NCBI RefSeq assembly: GCF_018333375.1
Contig: NZ_BORW01000031.1
Location: 1-64,000 of the forward strand
DNA: 64,000 nucleotides
Source of the DNA: Paenibacillus cookii
GTDB taxonomy: Bacteria; Bacillota; Bacilli; Paenibacillales; Paenibacillaceae
Direction: 5' to 3'
Part shown: one piece after another, positions 23,732 through 32,971 of the stretch
Layout of the letters: every line of letters begins with the position of its first letter
Numbering within the stretch: the stretch's first letter is position 1
Made by a program: the position numbers and the translations under genes
The notes under the pieces: model-generated
Told to the model about the DNA's origin: nothing
What the model saw: the letters and a program-made list of their open reading frames with translations, nothing else
Databases searched by the model: none

Positions 23732-25384
23732 ATGAAAACGACGTCGGGCCGTCTAGCGGCCATCTCGGAATCGGTCAACATACCGCTGCCGCCGTATTTG
23801 ATCATTTCGATTTTGACGATCTTTGCGATCGGTCCGCAGTATTTTATCAATTTGTCTTACATTATGAACCAGGCCATCATTCAGAACGGGCTCGATCTGG
23901 GTTCGAACGATCTGTTGCTTCCCTCCACTCTGTCCAACATCGCCTTTGCCTTAGGCGTCCCTTTGGGCCCGGCATTCACCCGGAAATGGGGGCTGCGGAG
24001 CAATTATCTCCTGTTCGTCGCGATATTTTTCGTCGGTTCCGTGATCAACGCGTTCGCGGGGGATTCGGTTTCCTTAACGATCGGGAGAACCATTCAGGGG
24101 TTAAGCGCGGGATGTTTGTTTCTGACCATTTTGCCCGTCAGCTTAAAATCGTTTCCCAATAAAATCCGCAACTATTTCCTGCTGATGGTCATCACCGGTT
24201 TGTTCGGGGCAAGCGCCGTCGGGGCCATCTTCGGCTCCGTATCGCTGAGCGTGGGCGCATGGCGCTGGCTGTTCTTGCTGAACATCGTTTCCGCGGCCTT
24301 GTGCCTGCTCGTCGGCTTTATCGGCTTGCCGCACGGCAAAGAGGCCGCCGGCGAGGCGCGGCCGGGAAGCAGGGTCAACCTGTTCCTGCTCGTGGCGCTG
24401 ATGCTTTCGCTGACGGTGCCGCTGTGCAATTTGGTGGACAAAGGCTTTGCCTCGCTGTACGTTTGGCCGTTTTTGGCCGTCGCAGGCATACTTCTGGTTC
24501 TGTTTATCATCATGGATCTCAAATCTCCGGCGCCGCTTGTTCCGTTCCGAACGCTGAAGGCGCCAAAACCGGTCTCGGGAACGGTCATGGCGATCGCCTC
24601 GCATGTCTGCCTCATATTGGCCATCGCGGGAATCAACGGCTTTTTGCGGAACAACCTGAACCTGCCGTACCGGTATCTCGTTCATTTTTACGTTTGGTTT
24701 TTCGTCGGCATCGTCGTGACCGCCATGCTGAAAACGTGGCTGTTTGACCGTTTGGGGGCGGGGATTCTCGGTTTTGCCGGCTCGCTTGCCGTCATTTACG
24801 TCAGCCTGCAGTGGCGCGCGATAGGTCCGGACGTTTCCTTGCAGACGCTGTATTTCCAAATCGCGCTGCTCGGCGCCGGCGTCAGCATGGTGCTTGTCGG
24901 CGGGGCGCTGGGGACGGCGCTTGCGGGCGATATCCACCAGGCTTCGATGCGATCGGTTACCTTGCATTCGATCCGCAATTTTGCGGGGGCAATCGCCACG
25001 CCGCTGCTCGGATGGTATTTGACGCGGCAAAACGCCGTCAATTATGAAGAAATCCGCGGCCGTCTCGGCTTGTTCGGCGGGGAGGCCAGGGCGGAAATCG
25101 CCGGATGGACCCGCAGCTTCATGAATGAAGGGCTTCCGGCCGCCAAAGCTCAGAGCATGGCCTCGTATGAGCTGATCGTGCAAACGAAAAAGGCGGCCAT
25201 TTTGGGCGCGTACCATAACCTGTTTACGATCATGGCCTGCGTCGGCGCGATCATGCTGCTGGCTTCGGCAGGGAAAATCGTCACCGGCAAAGGAAGATCG
25301 CTGGTCCAGAAAGAAAAGCGGCTCATGATGCCGAAGCCGGAACAAACGGATCTGGCGCCGAGCGCCGCACGTTTTACGAAATAA
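23732..25384 (+). CDS. MFS drug-efflux transporter, DHA2/EmrB-QacA type (14 helices)
   Basis: About 550 residues with some 14 hydrophobic helices (for example YLIISILTIFAIGPQYFINLSY, LSNIAFALGVPLGPAFTRKW, LTIGRTIQGLSAGCLFLTILPV). The GRTIQGLSAG segment corresponds to motif C/antiporter region of DHA2 proteins. It should export hydrophobic compounds using the proton gradient. The start at 23732 follows AAAGGAGGAG; the longer reading from 23642 includes promoter and operator sequence. It is 15 bp upstream of an HlyD/EmrA-like partner gene, a pairing usual in Gram-negatives and also found in Paenibacillus. Confidence 0.88.
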   Translation: MKTTSGRLAAISESVNIPLPPYLIISILTIFAIGPQYFINLSYIMNQAIIQNGLDLGSNDLLLPSTLSNIAFALGVPLGPAFTRKWGLRSNYLLFVAIFFVGSVINAFAGDSVSLTIGRTIQGLSAGCLFLTILPVSLKSFPNKIRNYFLLMVITGLFGASAVGAIFGSVSLSVGAWRWLFLLNIVSAALCLLVGFIGLPHGKEAAGEARPGSRVNLFLLVALMLSLTVPLCNLVDKGFASLYVWPFLAVAGILLVLFIIMDLKSPAPLVPFRTLKAPKPVSGTVMAIASHVCLILAIAGINGFLRNNLNLPYRYLVHFYVWFFVGIVVTAMLKTWLFDRLGAGILGFAGSLAVIYVSLQWRAIGPDVSLQTLYFQIALLGAGVSMVLVGGALGTALAGDIHQASMRSVTLHSIRNFAGAIATPLLGWYLTRQNAVNYEEIRGRLGLFGGEARAEIAGWTRSFMNEGLPAAKAQSMASYELIVQTKKAAILGAYHNLFTIMACVGAIMLLASAGKIVTGKGRSLVQKEKRLMMPKPEQTDLAPSAARFTK

Positions 25385-25399
25385 GAAATAAGGAGAACG

Positions 25400-26044
25400 A
25401 TGGATATGATTAGCCGTAGCCGATTAATCATCGCAAATATTGCAGGGGTGCTCGTCATCTGCTTTTTTATTGCGGCAGGCGCCTACTTCTATTACGAAAA
25501 AAGCAATTTCATCAATACGGAGGATGCCGTCGTGGCTGCCGACATGATGCCCGTCGTTGCTCCCGCCCCGGGGGTGCTGGCCAGCTGGAACATACAGGAG
25601 GGGGTCGACGTAAGCGACAAAAGCATCGTCGGCGGCGTTTCCGACGGCACGAAGACGATCCCCGTCAGCTCGCGGATGAAGGGCAAAATCATCAAAAACG
25701 ACGCGCGCGCGGGACAGCCGGTGCAAGCCGGCCAGGTGCTTGCGCAGGAAGCGGACATGGATCATCTGTATATCATCGCCAACATTAAAGAAACCCGGCT
25801 GAAGGACATTAAAATCGGCCAAAGCGTGGACGTTACGGTCGACGGCGACCCGGGCGCCAAATTCGAAGGCGTGGTCAAAACGATCGGATATGCGACCAAT
25901 TCGGTGTTTTCGGTCCTTCCGCAGCAGGGCTCGACGGGCAGCTATATGAAAGTGACGCAGAAGATTCCCGTCAAAATCTCGATCAATCAAGTTTCGTCCA
26001 AAGTGCTGCCGGGCATGAACGCCGAAGTGAAAATCTCGATCTGA
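25400..26044 (+). CDS. HlyD/EmrA-family efflux periplasmic-adaptor-like protein
   Basis: A 214-residue membrane-anchored protein. One N-terminal helix (LIIANIAGVLVICFFIAAGAYFYY) is followed by NTEDAVVAADMMPVVAPAPGVLASWNIQEGVDV, a lipoyl/barrel-sandwich module, and a beta-barrel region (LYIIANIKETRLKDIKIGQSVDVTVDG). The coiled-coil hairpin that reaches an outer-membrane channel is missing, which fits a Gram-positive cell and makes it shorter than EmrA. It probably works with the MFS protein encoded just upstream. RBS AAGGAG is 5 nt before the ATG. Confidence 0.87.
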   Translation: MDMISRSRLIIANIAGVLVICFFIAAGAYFYYEKSNFINTEDAVVAADMMPVVAPAPGVLASWNIQEGVDVSDKSIVGGVSDGTKTIPVSSRMKGKIIKNDARAGQPVQAGQVLAQEADMDHLYIIANIKETRLKDIKIGQSVDVTVDGDPGAKFEGVVKTIGYATNSVFSVLPQQGSTGSYMKVTQKIPVKISINQVSSKVLPGMNAEVKISI

Positions 26045-26050
26045 TCTTTC

Positions 26051-26091
26051 AAGAACCTTGCGTTTCCATAGGGAAATGCAGGGCTCTTTTT
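26051..26091 (+). terminator. Terminator of the efflux unit
   Basis: Long imperfect stem from AAGAACCTTGCG to TGCAGGGCTCTTTTT with TTTCC/GGGAAA inside. Confidence 0.75.
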
Positions 26092-26221
26092 GCTTCATTC
26101 TCCGATATACCAGTGGAAATCACCAAAAGAATCAGGGTATGATAGGAGGAAAGCAATCATAGAGGATTTTGCAGAAATCCCGCAGCAAGGCAGAATTTAC
26201 GCGGAAATTAAGGGGTTTATG

Positions 26222-26815
26222 ATGAAAAATGTGCTGGTTACGGGATATCGCGCGCATGAGCTGAACATTTTCGGGCAAAAGCACCCGGGAATCGCGTATA
26301 TCCAAAAAGCCGTAACCGCCAAGCTCGTCCAGCTGGCCGAGGAAGGGGTGGAATGGGTCATTTCGCCCGGGCAATACGGCGTCGATTTATGGGCCTGCGA
26401 AGCGGCGATTGGCTTGAAGCGGGACTACCCCGACCTGAAAGTGGCCATCATAACGGCTTTTGAACATCCCGAAGAGAACTGGAAGGAAGACAAAAAGGAA
26501 TACTACAACCGGATTTTGCAGGGAATCGATTACTATGGGGCGGTCAGCCGCCAGCCTTACAGCGGGCCATGGCAGTTCAGGGCCAGGGACGACCTGCTGT
26601 TCCGCAAAACCGACGGCATCCTTCTGGTCTATGACGAGGAGACGGGGGAAGGCAGCAGCGCCAGGTTTTACAAGGAACGCGCTTTAAAGCTGCAGCAGGA
26701 GGAAGGATACGGTTTCCTGAGCATCAGCACCGAAGATATTCAAAGCCTGGCGGACGAGGAAACGTCCGGCTGGGACGATGCGGGGGGTCCGGAGATCGGC
26801 GGAGGCTTTACCTAA
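26222..26815 (+). CDS. ypsA: YpsA-family protein (DUF1273, SLOG fold)
   Basis: About 197 residues. NVLVTGYRAHELNIFGQKHPGI at the N-terminus and VEWVISPGQYGVDLWACEAAIGL match YpsA, a Rossmann-like SLOG protein related to DprA and LOG; FRKTDGILLVYDEETGEGSSARFY is the other conserved block. B. subtilis YpsA influences cell division, and the family is thought to bind nucleotides or ADP-ribose. The start at 26222 has AAGGGG 6 nt upstream; the 44-residue upstream reading has no support. The C-terminal 25 residues are an acidic, Gly-rich tail (ADEETSGWDDAGGPEIGGG) not typical of the family. Confidence 0.85.
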   Translation: MKNVLVTGYRAHELNIFGQKHPGIAYIQKAVTAKLVQLAEEGVEWVISPGQYGVDLWACEAAIGLKRDYPDLKVAIITAFEHPEENWKEDKKEYYNRILQGIDYYGAVSRQPYSGPWQFRARDDLLFRKTDGILLVYDEETGEGSSARFYKERALKLQQEEGYGFLSISTEDIQSLADEETSGWDDAGGPEIGGGFT

Positions 26816-26877
26816 GGCTGCTAAAGGGAATGATTCATGCAGTATCCTGATATATTTTGGGGAAAGGAATGATTGGA

Positions 26878-27864
26878 TTGATCCGATTCGGAACGATTGG
26901 CACCAACTGGATTACGGAACGTTTTCTTCATGCGGCGGCGGAGAACGACGATTTCGAATTGACGGCGGTATATTCCCGCACGGAGGAAAAGGGGCGCGAG
27001 TTTGCGGCCCAGTTCGGCGAACCGAAGGTGTATACCGATTTGAAGGCCATGGCGACAAGCGATTGCATCGACGCGGTTTATATCGCCAGCCCGAATTCGT
27101 TGCATGCGGAGCAGGCGATTTTATTCATGAACCACGGCAAACATGTGCTGTGCGAAAAACCGCTTGCCTCGAACAGCGACGAGGTACGGCGGATGATTGC
27201 GGCGGCCGAGGCCAATAACGTGGTGCTGATGGAAGCGATGAAATCCACGCTCATGCCGAATTTCAGAATCATGAAAGACAATCTGTACAAAATCGGCCAA
27301 GTGCGCCGTTATTTTGCCAGCTACTGCCAATACTCTTCGCGTTACGACGCGTTTAAGCAGGGAACGGTGCTGAACGCGTTTAATCCGGAATTTTCGAACG
27401 GCGCGTTGATGGATTTGGGCATTTACTGCATTTATCCGCTGGTGTCCTTGTTCGGCAAACCGGAAGAAGTTAAAGCGTTCGGCGTCATGCTTTCTTCCGG
27501 CGCGGACGGGGAAGGCAGCGTCATTATGCGTTATCCGGAAATGGATGCGGTCGTCATGTATTCGAAAATTTCGGACTCGTTCCTGCCTGCGGAAATTCAA
27601 GGGGAAAACGGAACGATGGTGATCGACCGGATCAACCAGCCGTACGACGTCAAAATCCAGTACCGGGACGGCAGCGTGGAGAACCTGACCCAGCAGCAAA
27701 TCCATGAATCGATGTATTACGAGCTGGAGGAGTTCATCCGCATAATTTGCCGCGGCAAGCGCAGCAGCAAAATCAATTCCCACGAAACGTCGCTTGCGGT
27801 CGCCGAGGTGATGGAGGAAGCGCGTAAGCAGATTGGACTGAAATACGCGGCCGACCAATGGTAA
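26878..27864 (+). CDS. Gfo/Idh/MocA-family oxidoreductase
   Basis: About 328 residues. The Rossmann motif IRFGTIGTNWITERFL is followed by AVYSRTEEKGREFAAQFG, the YIASPNSLHAEQAI segment, the signature HVLCEKPLASN with the catalytic-site Lys, and the second-domain sequence NGALMDLGIYCIYPLVSLFG. It should oxidise or reduce a sugar or polyol with NAD(P); the substrate is not identifiable. TTG at 26878 is preferred: AAAGGA at 26863-26868 is well placed for it and abuts the ATG at 26869. The stop overlaps the next gene, so the two are coupled. Confidence 0.88.
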   Translation: MIRFGTIGTNWITERFLHAAAENDDFELTAVYSRTEEKGREFAAQFGEPKVYTDLKAMATSDCIDAVYIASPNSLHAEQAILFMNHGKHVLCEKPLASNSDEVRRMIAAAEANNVVLMEAMKSTLMPNFRIMKDNLYKIGQVRRYFASYCQYSSRYDAFKQGTVLNAFNPEFSNGALMDLGIYCIYPLVSLFGKPEEVKAFGVMLSSGADGEGSVIMRYPEMDAVVMYSKISDSFLPAEIQGENGTMVIDRINQPYDVKIQYRDGSVENLTQQQIHESMYYELEEFIRIICRGKRSSKINSHETSLAVAEVMEEARKQIGLKYAADQW

Positions 27865-28382
27865 TGTTCGACCCGACGATTTTCGAGAATCTTAAGGTGG
27901 CCCTTGAAAACCAGCTGTACGATCTCGATAACATCGACGGCCTGATCCGGATCATCGGCCGCGACGACCGGCTTGAAATGTCCGTCATGTCCCGGGAGTT
28001 TGCCATCAGGTTCGAATTGGCGGGAAGGCCGGAGGTTTGTGCGGAGATCCGCCTGGAAGCTTCCCTTGCCGATTTGTCCGCCGAAATTTTGGAGATCGAA
28101 GAGGCCCGGCCGGGATGCCGGCTAAAGATCGGCTTCGGGATGAACGTCACGGAAGCGGAGACGGAATGCGGGGAGATCGAACGGATTTTGAAAACGATCT
28201 GGCCGGATATTCCGCTCGTGCAAACCTTGACCCGCGTTTACGGGGATGCTGACCGCGGCTATGAAAATAAGGCGGAATTGAGGTTCCAGCGGAAAATCGA
28301 CGAGGAGCAGATGGGAGATCTGCCTGAGCTGATCCAATACGTGCTCCGGTCTTTGGCGGAACTTTGCGAACGTTCGTCCTGA
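27858..28382 (+). CDS. Conserved-looking hypothetical protein, coupled to the oxidoreductase
   Basis: A 174-residue acidic soluble protein (for example LEIEEARPGCRLKIGFGMNV, RFQRKIDEEQMGDLPELIQYVLRSLAELCE) without signal peptide or membrane segment. No known domain is recognised. Start choices are ATG 27858 or ATG 27864; the latter forms TAATG with the previous stop. The overlap strongly suggests co-translation with the Gfo/Idh gene. Secondary structure looks like mixed alpha/beta with a helical C-terminus, as in small cytosolic binding or immunity-like proteins, but no function is assigned. Confidence 0.7.
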   Translation: MVMFDPTIFENLKVALENQLYDLDNIDGLIRIIGRDDRLEMSVMSREFAIRFELAGRPEVCAEIRLEASLADLSAEILEIEEARPGCRLKIGFGMNVTEAETECGEIERILKTIWPDIPLVQTLTRVYGDADRGYENKAELRFQRKIDEEQMGDLPELIQYVLRSLAELCERSS

Positions 28383-28469
28383 ATCGTCACGAGGGAGCGT
28401 TTTTTTCGTCATGCGTCATTCGCTAGCTGTCTCAATGGCAATGGGAATCTATGGAAAAGGGTGGTTCCG

Positions 28470-30767
28470 ATGATGCGATTTAAGCCTTTGAAGCTGTTGG
28501 CCGGCGTTGCGGTGCTGGCCGTATCCTCCGCGCTGCTGCCGGGCGTGCCGGGCCGTGCGGGTTGGTGGGCATCGTCTCAAGCCTATGCGGCAACGCAGGA
28601 TCAGCCTGCCGTCAAGCTGTTTTTTCGGTATAAAACGCCTTATTTTGACGCGAAGCCGACCTCTGCTTCCCGGTGGGAGGATCTGAAAGCGGCCGATTAC
28701 GGGCTCGCCGGAGAATGGGTATACGCCGAATCCGCGGAAAGCCGCGACGGCCAACCGGCCGACTCCCTTGGCGGGGATCTGGTTGCGGCAGCCACGGATT
28801 CCGAGAACAGCCGCTGGATTCCCCGCTGGTATACGACCGACGCGGCCAAGTCCATCGTGGAAACGGAGCCGGCTTACGTCACCCTGCATCCCGATGCCAA
28901 GCTGTCGCTCGCCCCGGGGAGCAGCCTGAAATGGGCGCCTCCCGGACAAGGCGCGCGGTTCATTGCGCTGGCCGGGTGGAAGGATTGGACGGCCGTGATG
29001 GCCAGTCCCCGGGCATGGCATGGGGAAGATCAGATGTACAGACCCGTGCTTCTATGGGTGAACGCGAAAGCGGTTGCTTCCAAAAGCGCGATCCCGAAAG
29101 GGGTTTTAAGCCGGGGGTCCGCCGTGCCGGTTGACCTTGCAAGGAATTTGACCGAAATGCTGCTGAAAGAAGGCGATGACGCCTCCAAAGTTCAGCAGCT
29201 GCTGGGGACACCCGACGTGAGGGAGCGTTCGGCCAATCTCGCGGAAACGCACGAACCGATGCGGCTGGGAACGACCTGGCGCTACGAGCTTCCGCAGGCC
29301 AGGTTCACGGTCACCTTCTCTCCCGAGGGCAAGCTTGCGGCTTGGAAGTGGATGCTCCCGGCAAACGGGAGGCTGGAGCTCAACAGGACGGCGGGCAGCG
29401 ACTACCGGTTTACATACGATTTCCTGACGATGCCGATTCCGTCGACGATGGACGTCAAGCCGACATGGCGCAACCAAGGGAATTTGAATTATGCCTATCT
29501 GATCGGCGGAACCGGCGACGTGCTGCTTGTCAACGGCGACGACGGCGGATTCAGCGGCATGCATTATGCATCGTCCATTTATGCCGTTGACCGGGACACG
29601 GGGGAGAAGCTGTGGCAAGCGGATGCGGGATTCGGGATGTTTGGAGCATCGCTTGACGCCTCCCGCGGCACGGCTGCGGTGTATACCGAATACGACCCCG
29701 GACGGGAAAAGTATGAAGGCCGCATCCGTGAATTCCGTTTGCGGGATGGGAAGGTCGTATGGGAGAAAAGCCTGCCGAAGGAACGCCAGATTCGGATGCA
29801 TGCAGTCAAAGGCGCCATTCTGTTGCAGCAGACAGCTTCGAACGGAGCTTCCGAGGTGCTCAGCGTGCTTGATCGCGCGACGGGCAAACAGCGATGGAAC
29901 CGAACGCTGACGGGCAAACGGCAAGTCCTTGAAACCAGTGCGGAAGATCCCTACATTTTGCTGCAGGACGGTTCGAAACTGAAGGCGCTGGATCCGCTGA
30001 GCGGAAAAGAAAAGTGGAGCGTGCAGGGAGCCGGAGCCGTGCAGCAGGATCCTCAGGGGAATCCGTACTTCGGTTACGGAAATCTCCGGCAGCCGCTGCG
30101 GCATGACGCGAGCCGCTGGTTCCTGATCGGCAGCGAGTGGATGCTGCTGAATACCGAAAACGGGAAGGTGCTCGGCAAATATCCGTGGAAACCGCAGGAG
30201 CGCTTCGAAGCAACCAGTGACTCAAGATATCTTTTGGTGCAGCGTTCGGAGGGCACGGGGGATTTCGACCATTCCAAAGTCAAGGAAACCGTTTTTTATG
30301 ACGCTGTCCTGCGGCGCAGCTTATGGACGTTGCCCGGCAAGGCGGCAAACGGCATGATCGACGGGAACCGGCTGTACGTCGTGCTGGACGGAAGGCCTGC
30401 GGCCGTCGACCGGGAGAAAGGGACGCTTTTGTGGCAGATGCCCGTCACCTCCCGCGAATCCTCAAGCCCCTACGCGATGGATGAGATGGCCAAAACCCGC
30501 TTTGCCGTGCTTTCGGAGCATCTCCTGCTTGGTTACGGCTCCGATGTGCTCGTGCTGCGCAAAGAGGATGGCGGCGTGCTGGGCCGGCTGCCGAACCAGC
30601 GCGTCGATTTCGCCGAAGCCCGCTACCGGAACGGAATCGAAGGACTTGTCAATCAAAGCGCCGGGGGCGAGCTCTATATCGGTTCCTCCAATGGGGGATT
30701 GTCACGATACGAGCAGGCCGAGCTGGAGCGACAATTGGAACGGATCGATTCCGGCCAGAGACCTTAG
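28470..30767 (+). CDS. Exported PQQ-like beta-propeller protein
   Basis: About 765 residues with signal peptide (MMRFKPLKLLAGVAVLAVSSALLPGVPG, cleavage probably after SQAYA). The N-terminal 300 residues contain a SmpA/OmlA-like turn (VQQLLGTPDVRE). From about 330 on, repeated blade motifs appear: SIYAVDRDTGEKLWQADAGF, REFRLRDGKVVWEKSLP, VLDRATGKQRWNRTLTG, LKALDPLSGKEKWSVQG, AVDREKGTLLWQMPV. These W-docking repeats form an eight-bladed PQQ-like propeller, often a binding scaffold rather than an enzyme. ATG 28470 follows AAGGGTGG. A terminator follows at 30779-30809. Confidence 0.82.
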   Translation: MMRFKPLKLLAGVAVLAVSSALLPGVPGRAGWWASSQAYAATQDQPAVKLFFRYKTPYFDAKPTSASRWEDLKAADYGLAGEWVYAESAESRDGQPADSLGGDLVAAATDSENSRWIPRWYTTDAAKSIVETEPAYVTLHPDAKLSLAPGSSLKWAPPGQGARFIALAGWKDWTAVMASPRAWHGEDQMYRPVLLWVNAKAVASKSAIPKGVLSRGSAVPVDLARNLTEMLLKEGDDASKVQQLLGTPDVRERSANLAETHEPMRLGTTWRYELPQARFTVTFSPEGKLAAWKWMLPANGRLELNRTAGSDYRFTYDFLTMPIPSTMDVKPTWRNQGNLNYAYLIGGTGDVLLVNGDDGGFSGMHYASSIYAVDRDTGEKLWQADAGFGMFGASLDASRGTAAVYTEYDPGREKYEGRIREFRLRDGKVVWEKSLPKERQIRMHAVKGAILLQQTASNGASEVLSVLDRATGKQRWNRTLTGKRQVLETSAEDPYILLQDGSKLKALDPLSGKEKWSVQGAGAVQQDPQGNPYFGYGNLRQPLRHDASRWFLIGSEWMLLNTENGKVLGKYPWKPQERFEATSDSRYLLVQRSEGTGDFDHSKVKETVFYDAVLRRSLWTLPGKAANGMIDGNRLYVVLDGRPAAVDREKGTLLWQMPVTSRESSSPYAMDEMAKTRFAVLSEHLLLGYGSDVLVLRKEDGGVLGRLPNQRVDFAEARYRNGIEGLVNQSAGGELYIGSSNGGLSRYEQAELERQLERIDSGQRP

Positions 30768-30778
30768 ATGGGACGAAA

Positions 30779-30809
30779 GAAAGGCCCTGTGCGCTGCACG
30801 GGGCCTTTC
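30779..30809. terminator. Terminator between convergent genes
   Basis: GAAAGGCCC-TGTGC / GCACGGGGCCTTTC hairpin between genes ending at 30767 (+) and 30816 (-). Confidence 0.75.
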
Positions 30810-30815
30810 GTGCAT

Positions 30816-31805
30816 TCAGAACGGGAAGCTGAGCTGTTCCACTTCAGGCCCGGGCAGCGGCGAGCCTGGCATCCGTGAAGAAGCCGGGACGGCCGCTTCG
30901 GCCGCAGGGGAAGACGCGCCCCGCTTCTCAGGCTCATCGTCGTACAGCTGAAGTTTTTGCTTGAGCTCCCTTGCGAGCAGCTTGATCTTATCCGCATAGC
31001 GGGGATCGGGATAGGCGCCTTGAAACAAGCTTTTGTAGCGGGGGACCAGCTCCGGTTCATGTTTTTGCAGCATGTGCAGAAACCAGCCTTTCACGTCCGG
31101 GGACAACCGAAGAAGCGAGGTCATCGCAAACGAGGCGCGGTGATCCTTGGCCGCCGTCATCAATTGCTCGAGGCTTTCCCGGGAATCCGTCAGGAAGGGA
31201 AGGATGGGGGCGATAAACAGCCCGGCGCGCACGCCGGCGGCGGACAGCTTTTGCATCGCTTCCAGCCTTTTATAGGGCAGCGGGGCTCCGGGTTCCATCA
31301 TCCGGATGACCGCCGGGTCCAGCGAATTCAAGCTGATGTTGACCGAATCGATATTCATTCGGCTGAGCAGGTCAAGATCGCGCAAAATGAGCGGCGAACG
31401 CGTGGTGATGCTGGTGCGGATCCGGTATTTGGCCAGGACCTCGAGGCAAGCACGCGTAATTTTCGCCTTGATTTCCACCGGCTGATATGGGTCCGTCGCC
31501 GTCCCCAACACGACGAGGCCGACATGGTTTTGCAGCTGGCCGATATCGTAGCTGAAACGTTGGGCCAGTTTGGACAGCTGGGCATCCAGAGCTTCGGCCG
31601 CGTTGGTTTTTAACATGATCCGGTTTTGGAAATCATCGTCCGCTTCCCGTCCGATAAAGGACTGGAAAGCTCTGGCGTAGCAAAAGCTGCAGCCGTGGGC
31701 GTAGCCGCGATAAGGATTGATGGACCAGTCGAAGGGCATGCTTTTTGCCTGCACCTTGTTCAGCGTTTGTTTGACGGTTTGGGTTTCGTATATTTTTTTG
31801 GCCAA
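30816..31805 (-). CDS. SPL-family (spore photoproduct lyase-like) radical SAM protein with altered cysteine motif
   Basis: A 329-residue protein. NKVQAKSMPFDWSINPYRGYAHGCSFCYARAFQ is the family start, but the first cluster cysteine is Tyr35 (codon TAC); only Cys39 and Cys42 of the CxxxCxxC motif are in place. Downstream regions are normal: VVLGTATDPYQPVE, RTSITTRSPLILRDLDLL, VNISLNSLDPAVIRMMEPGAP, GLFIAPILPFLTDS. The family uses a 4Fe-4S cluster and SAM; related Rv2578c-type proteins are of unknown function. Loss of one ligand would be expected to impair cluster binding unless a different residue serves. The C-terminal 40 residues are a disordered Pro/Ala-rich tail. Confidence 0.85.
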   Translation of the reverse strand: MAKKIYETQTVKQTLNKVQAKSMPFDWSINPYRGYAHGCSFCYARAFQSFIGREADDDFQNRIMLKTNAAEALDAQLSKLAQRFSYDIGQLQNHVGLVVLGTATDPYQPVEIKAKITRACLEVLAKYRIRTSITTRSPLILRDLDLLSRMNIDSVNISLNSLDPAVIRMMEPGAPLPYKRLEAMQKLSAAGVRAGLFIAPILPFLTDSRESLEQLMTAAKDHRASFAMTSLLRLSPDVKGWFLHMLQKHEPELVPRYKSLFQGAYPDPRYADKIKLLARELKQKLQLYDDEPEKRGASSPAAEAAVPASSRMPGSPLPGPEVEQLSFPF

Positions 31806-32067
31806 GGATATCCACTTCCCGATTGCGAACGTTTGTTCTTGTTTTATATAATATACTATACCTCAACCGGTTTTGAAAATGTTATGGAAAATGGAGGAAC
31901 CGGGCCATCGGCGCCCGGGGTTTGTGAAAGCCTGCGCCCGGTGGTATTCTGTAACCGAAGAGCGGCCGGCGCCTTGAAGCGGGAGCGCGGCGGTACGCAA
32001 CGGCTGAAGCCCCGTTTTCACGGGGGGACGGCAATGAAAATACATCGACAAAAGGCAGTGATCAAAC
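31806..32067. promoter_or_regulatory. Divergent intergenic region
   Basis: About 260 bp between the radical SAM and TatD genes. An AT-rich stretch TTTATATAATATACTATACC (31845-31864) probably holds -10 elements in both directions. Confidence 0.4.
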
Positions 32068-32862
32068 ATGCATCCGCAAATGATAGATATCGGAGTCAAT
32101 TTGACGAACCGCTCGTTCCATAAGGATCGCGAGGAAGTCGTCGCACGGGCGGAGGAGGCGGGGGTTTTCCCGCTTATCATCACCGGAACCAGCGTCAGAA
32201 GCAGCGAGGAAGCCGCGCGGTATGCGGGACTTCGTCCCGGGAAGCTGTATGCGACGGCGGGCGTCCATCCCCACGACGTGAAGGAATGCGGAAGCGGCAC
32301 GCTGGACCGGCTGCGCGAGCTGGCGGCGCTGCCCCAAGTGGTGGCCATCGGCGAATGCGGCTTGGATTACAACCGGGATTTTTCGCCGCGGGACGTGCAG
32401 CGCGAGTGGTTCCGAAAGCAGGTCGAACTGGCGGAAGAGCTGGGAATGCCGCTGTTTTTGCATGAACGGGATGCGCATGCCGATTTTGCCGCCATCATGC
32501 GGGATTATCCGGACATGATCGCCAAATCGGTGGTGCACTGTTTTACCGGCTCGGGGGAAGAGCTTGAGGCTTATCTTGATATGGGCTTCCATATCGGGAT
32601 TACCGGCTGGATTTGCGACGAGCGGCGCGGCCGGCATCTGCGCGACCTTGTGCAGCGAATTCCGCTGAATCGCCTCATGATCGAAACCGATGCGCCTTAT
32701 CTTACGCCGCGGGACCTCAGACCGAAGCCGAAGGACGGAAGGAACGAACCCGCTTTTCTTGCCCATATTGCCCAGGTGATCGCCTCCTGCATGGGAAAGG
32801 ACGTGGAAGAGGTCGCCAGCGGCACGCTCCAGACGACCAAAGCTTTTTTCCGTATCCCGTAA
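32068..32862 (+). CDS. tatD: TatD-family metal-dependent DNase, E. coli TatD subtype
   Basis: A 264-residue TIM-barrel hydrolase. Instead of the usual HxHxD start it has IDIGVNLTNRSFHKDREEVV, exactly the TatD-proper subtype. Other motifs: TAGVHPHDVKE, VVAIGECGLDYNRDFS (bridging Glu), FLHERDAH, VVHCFTGSGEELEAYL, GITGWICDERRG, LMIETDAPYLTPRDL. TatD-type enzymes are 3'-5' exonucleases acting in DNA repair and degradation. Most Bacilli carry the YabD/YcfH type, so this subtype is notable. It has no linked neighbour. Confidence 0.92.
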   Translation: MHPQMIDIGVNLTNRSFHKDREEVVARAEEAGVFPLIITGTSVRSSEEAARYAGLRPGKLYATAGVHPHDVKECGSGTLDRLRELAALPQVVAIGECGLDYNRDFSPRDVQREWFRKQVELAEELGMPLFLHERDAHADFAAIMRDYPDMIAKSVVHCFTGSGEELEAYLDMGFHIGITGWICDERRGRHLRDLVQRIPLNRLMIETDAPYLTPRDLRPKPKDGRNEPAFLAHIAQVIASCMGKDVEEVASGTLQTTKAFFRIP

Positions 32863-32971
32863 AGCAATTTCCGATTCTTATATATTCGCGCCGCCGCTCT
32901 GTTGTATAATGTGCTTTAGGACACGGAAGACCGGATCTTCCACATTTAAGAAGCAGGCGGGATGAGACACT

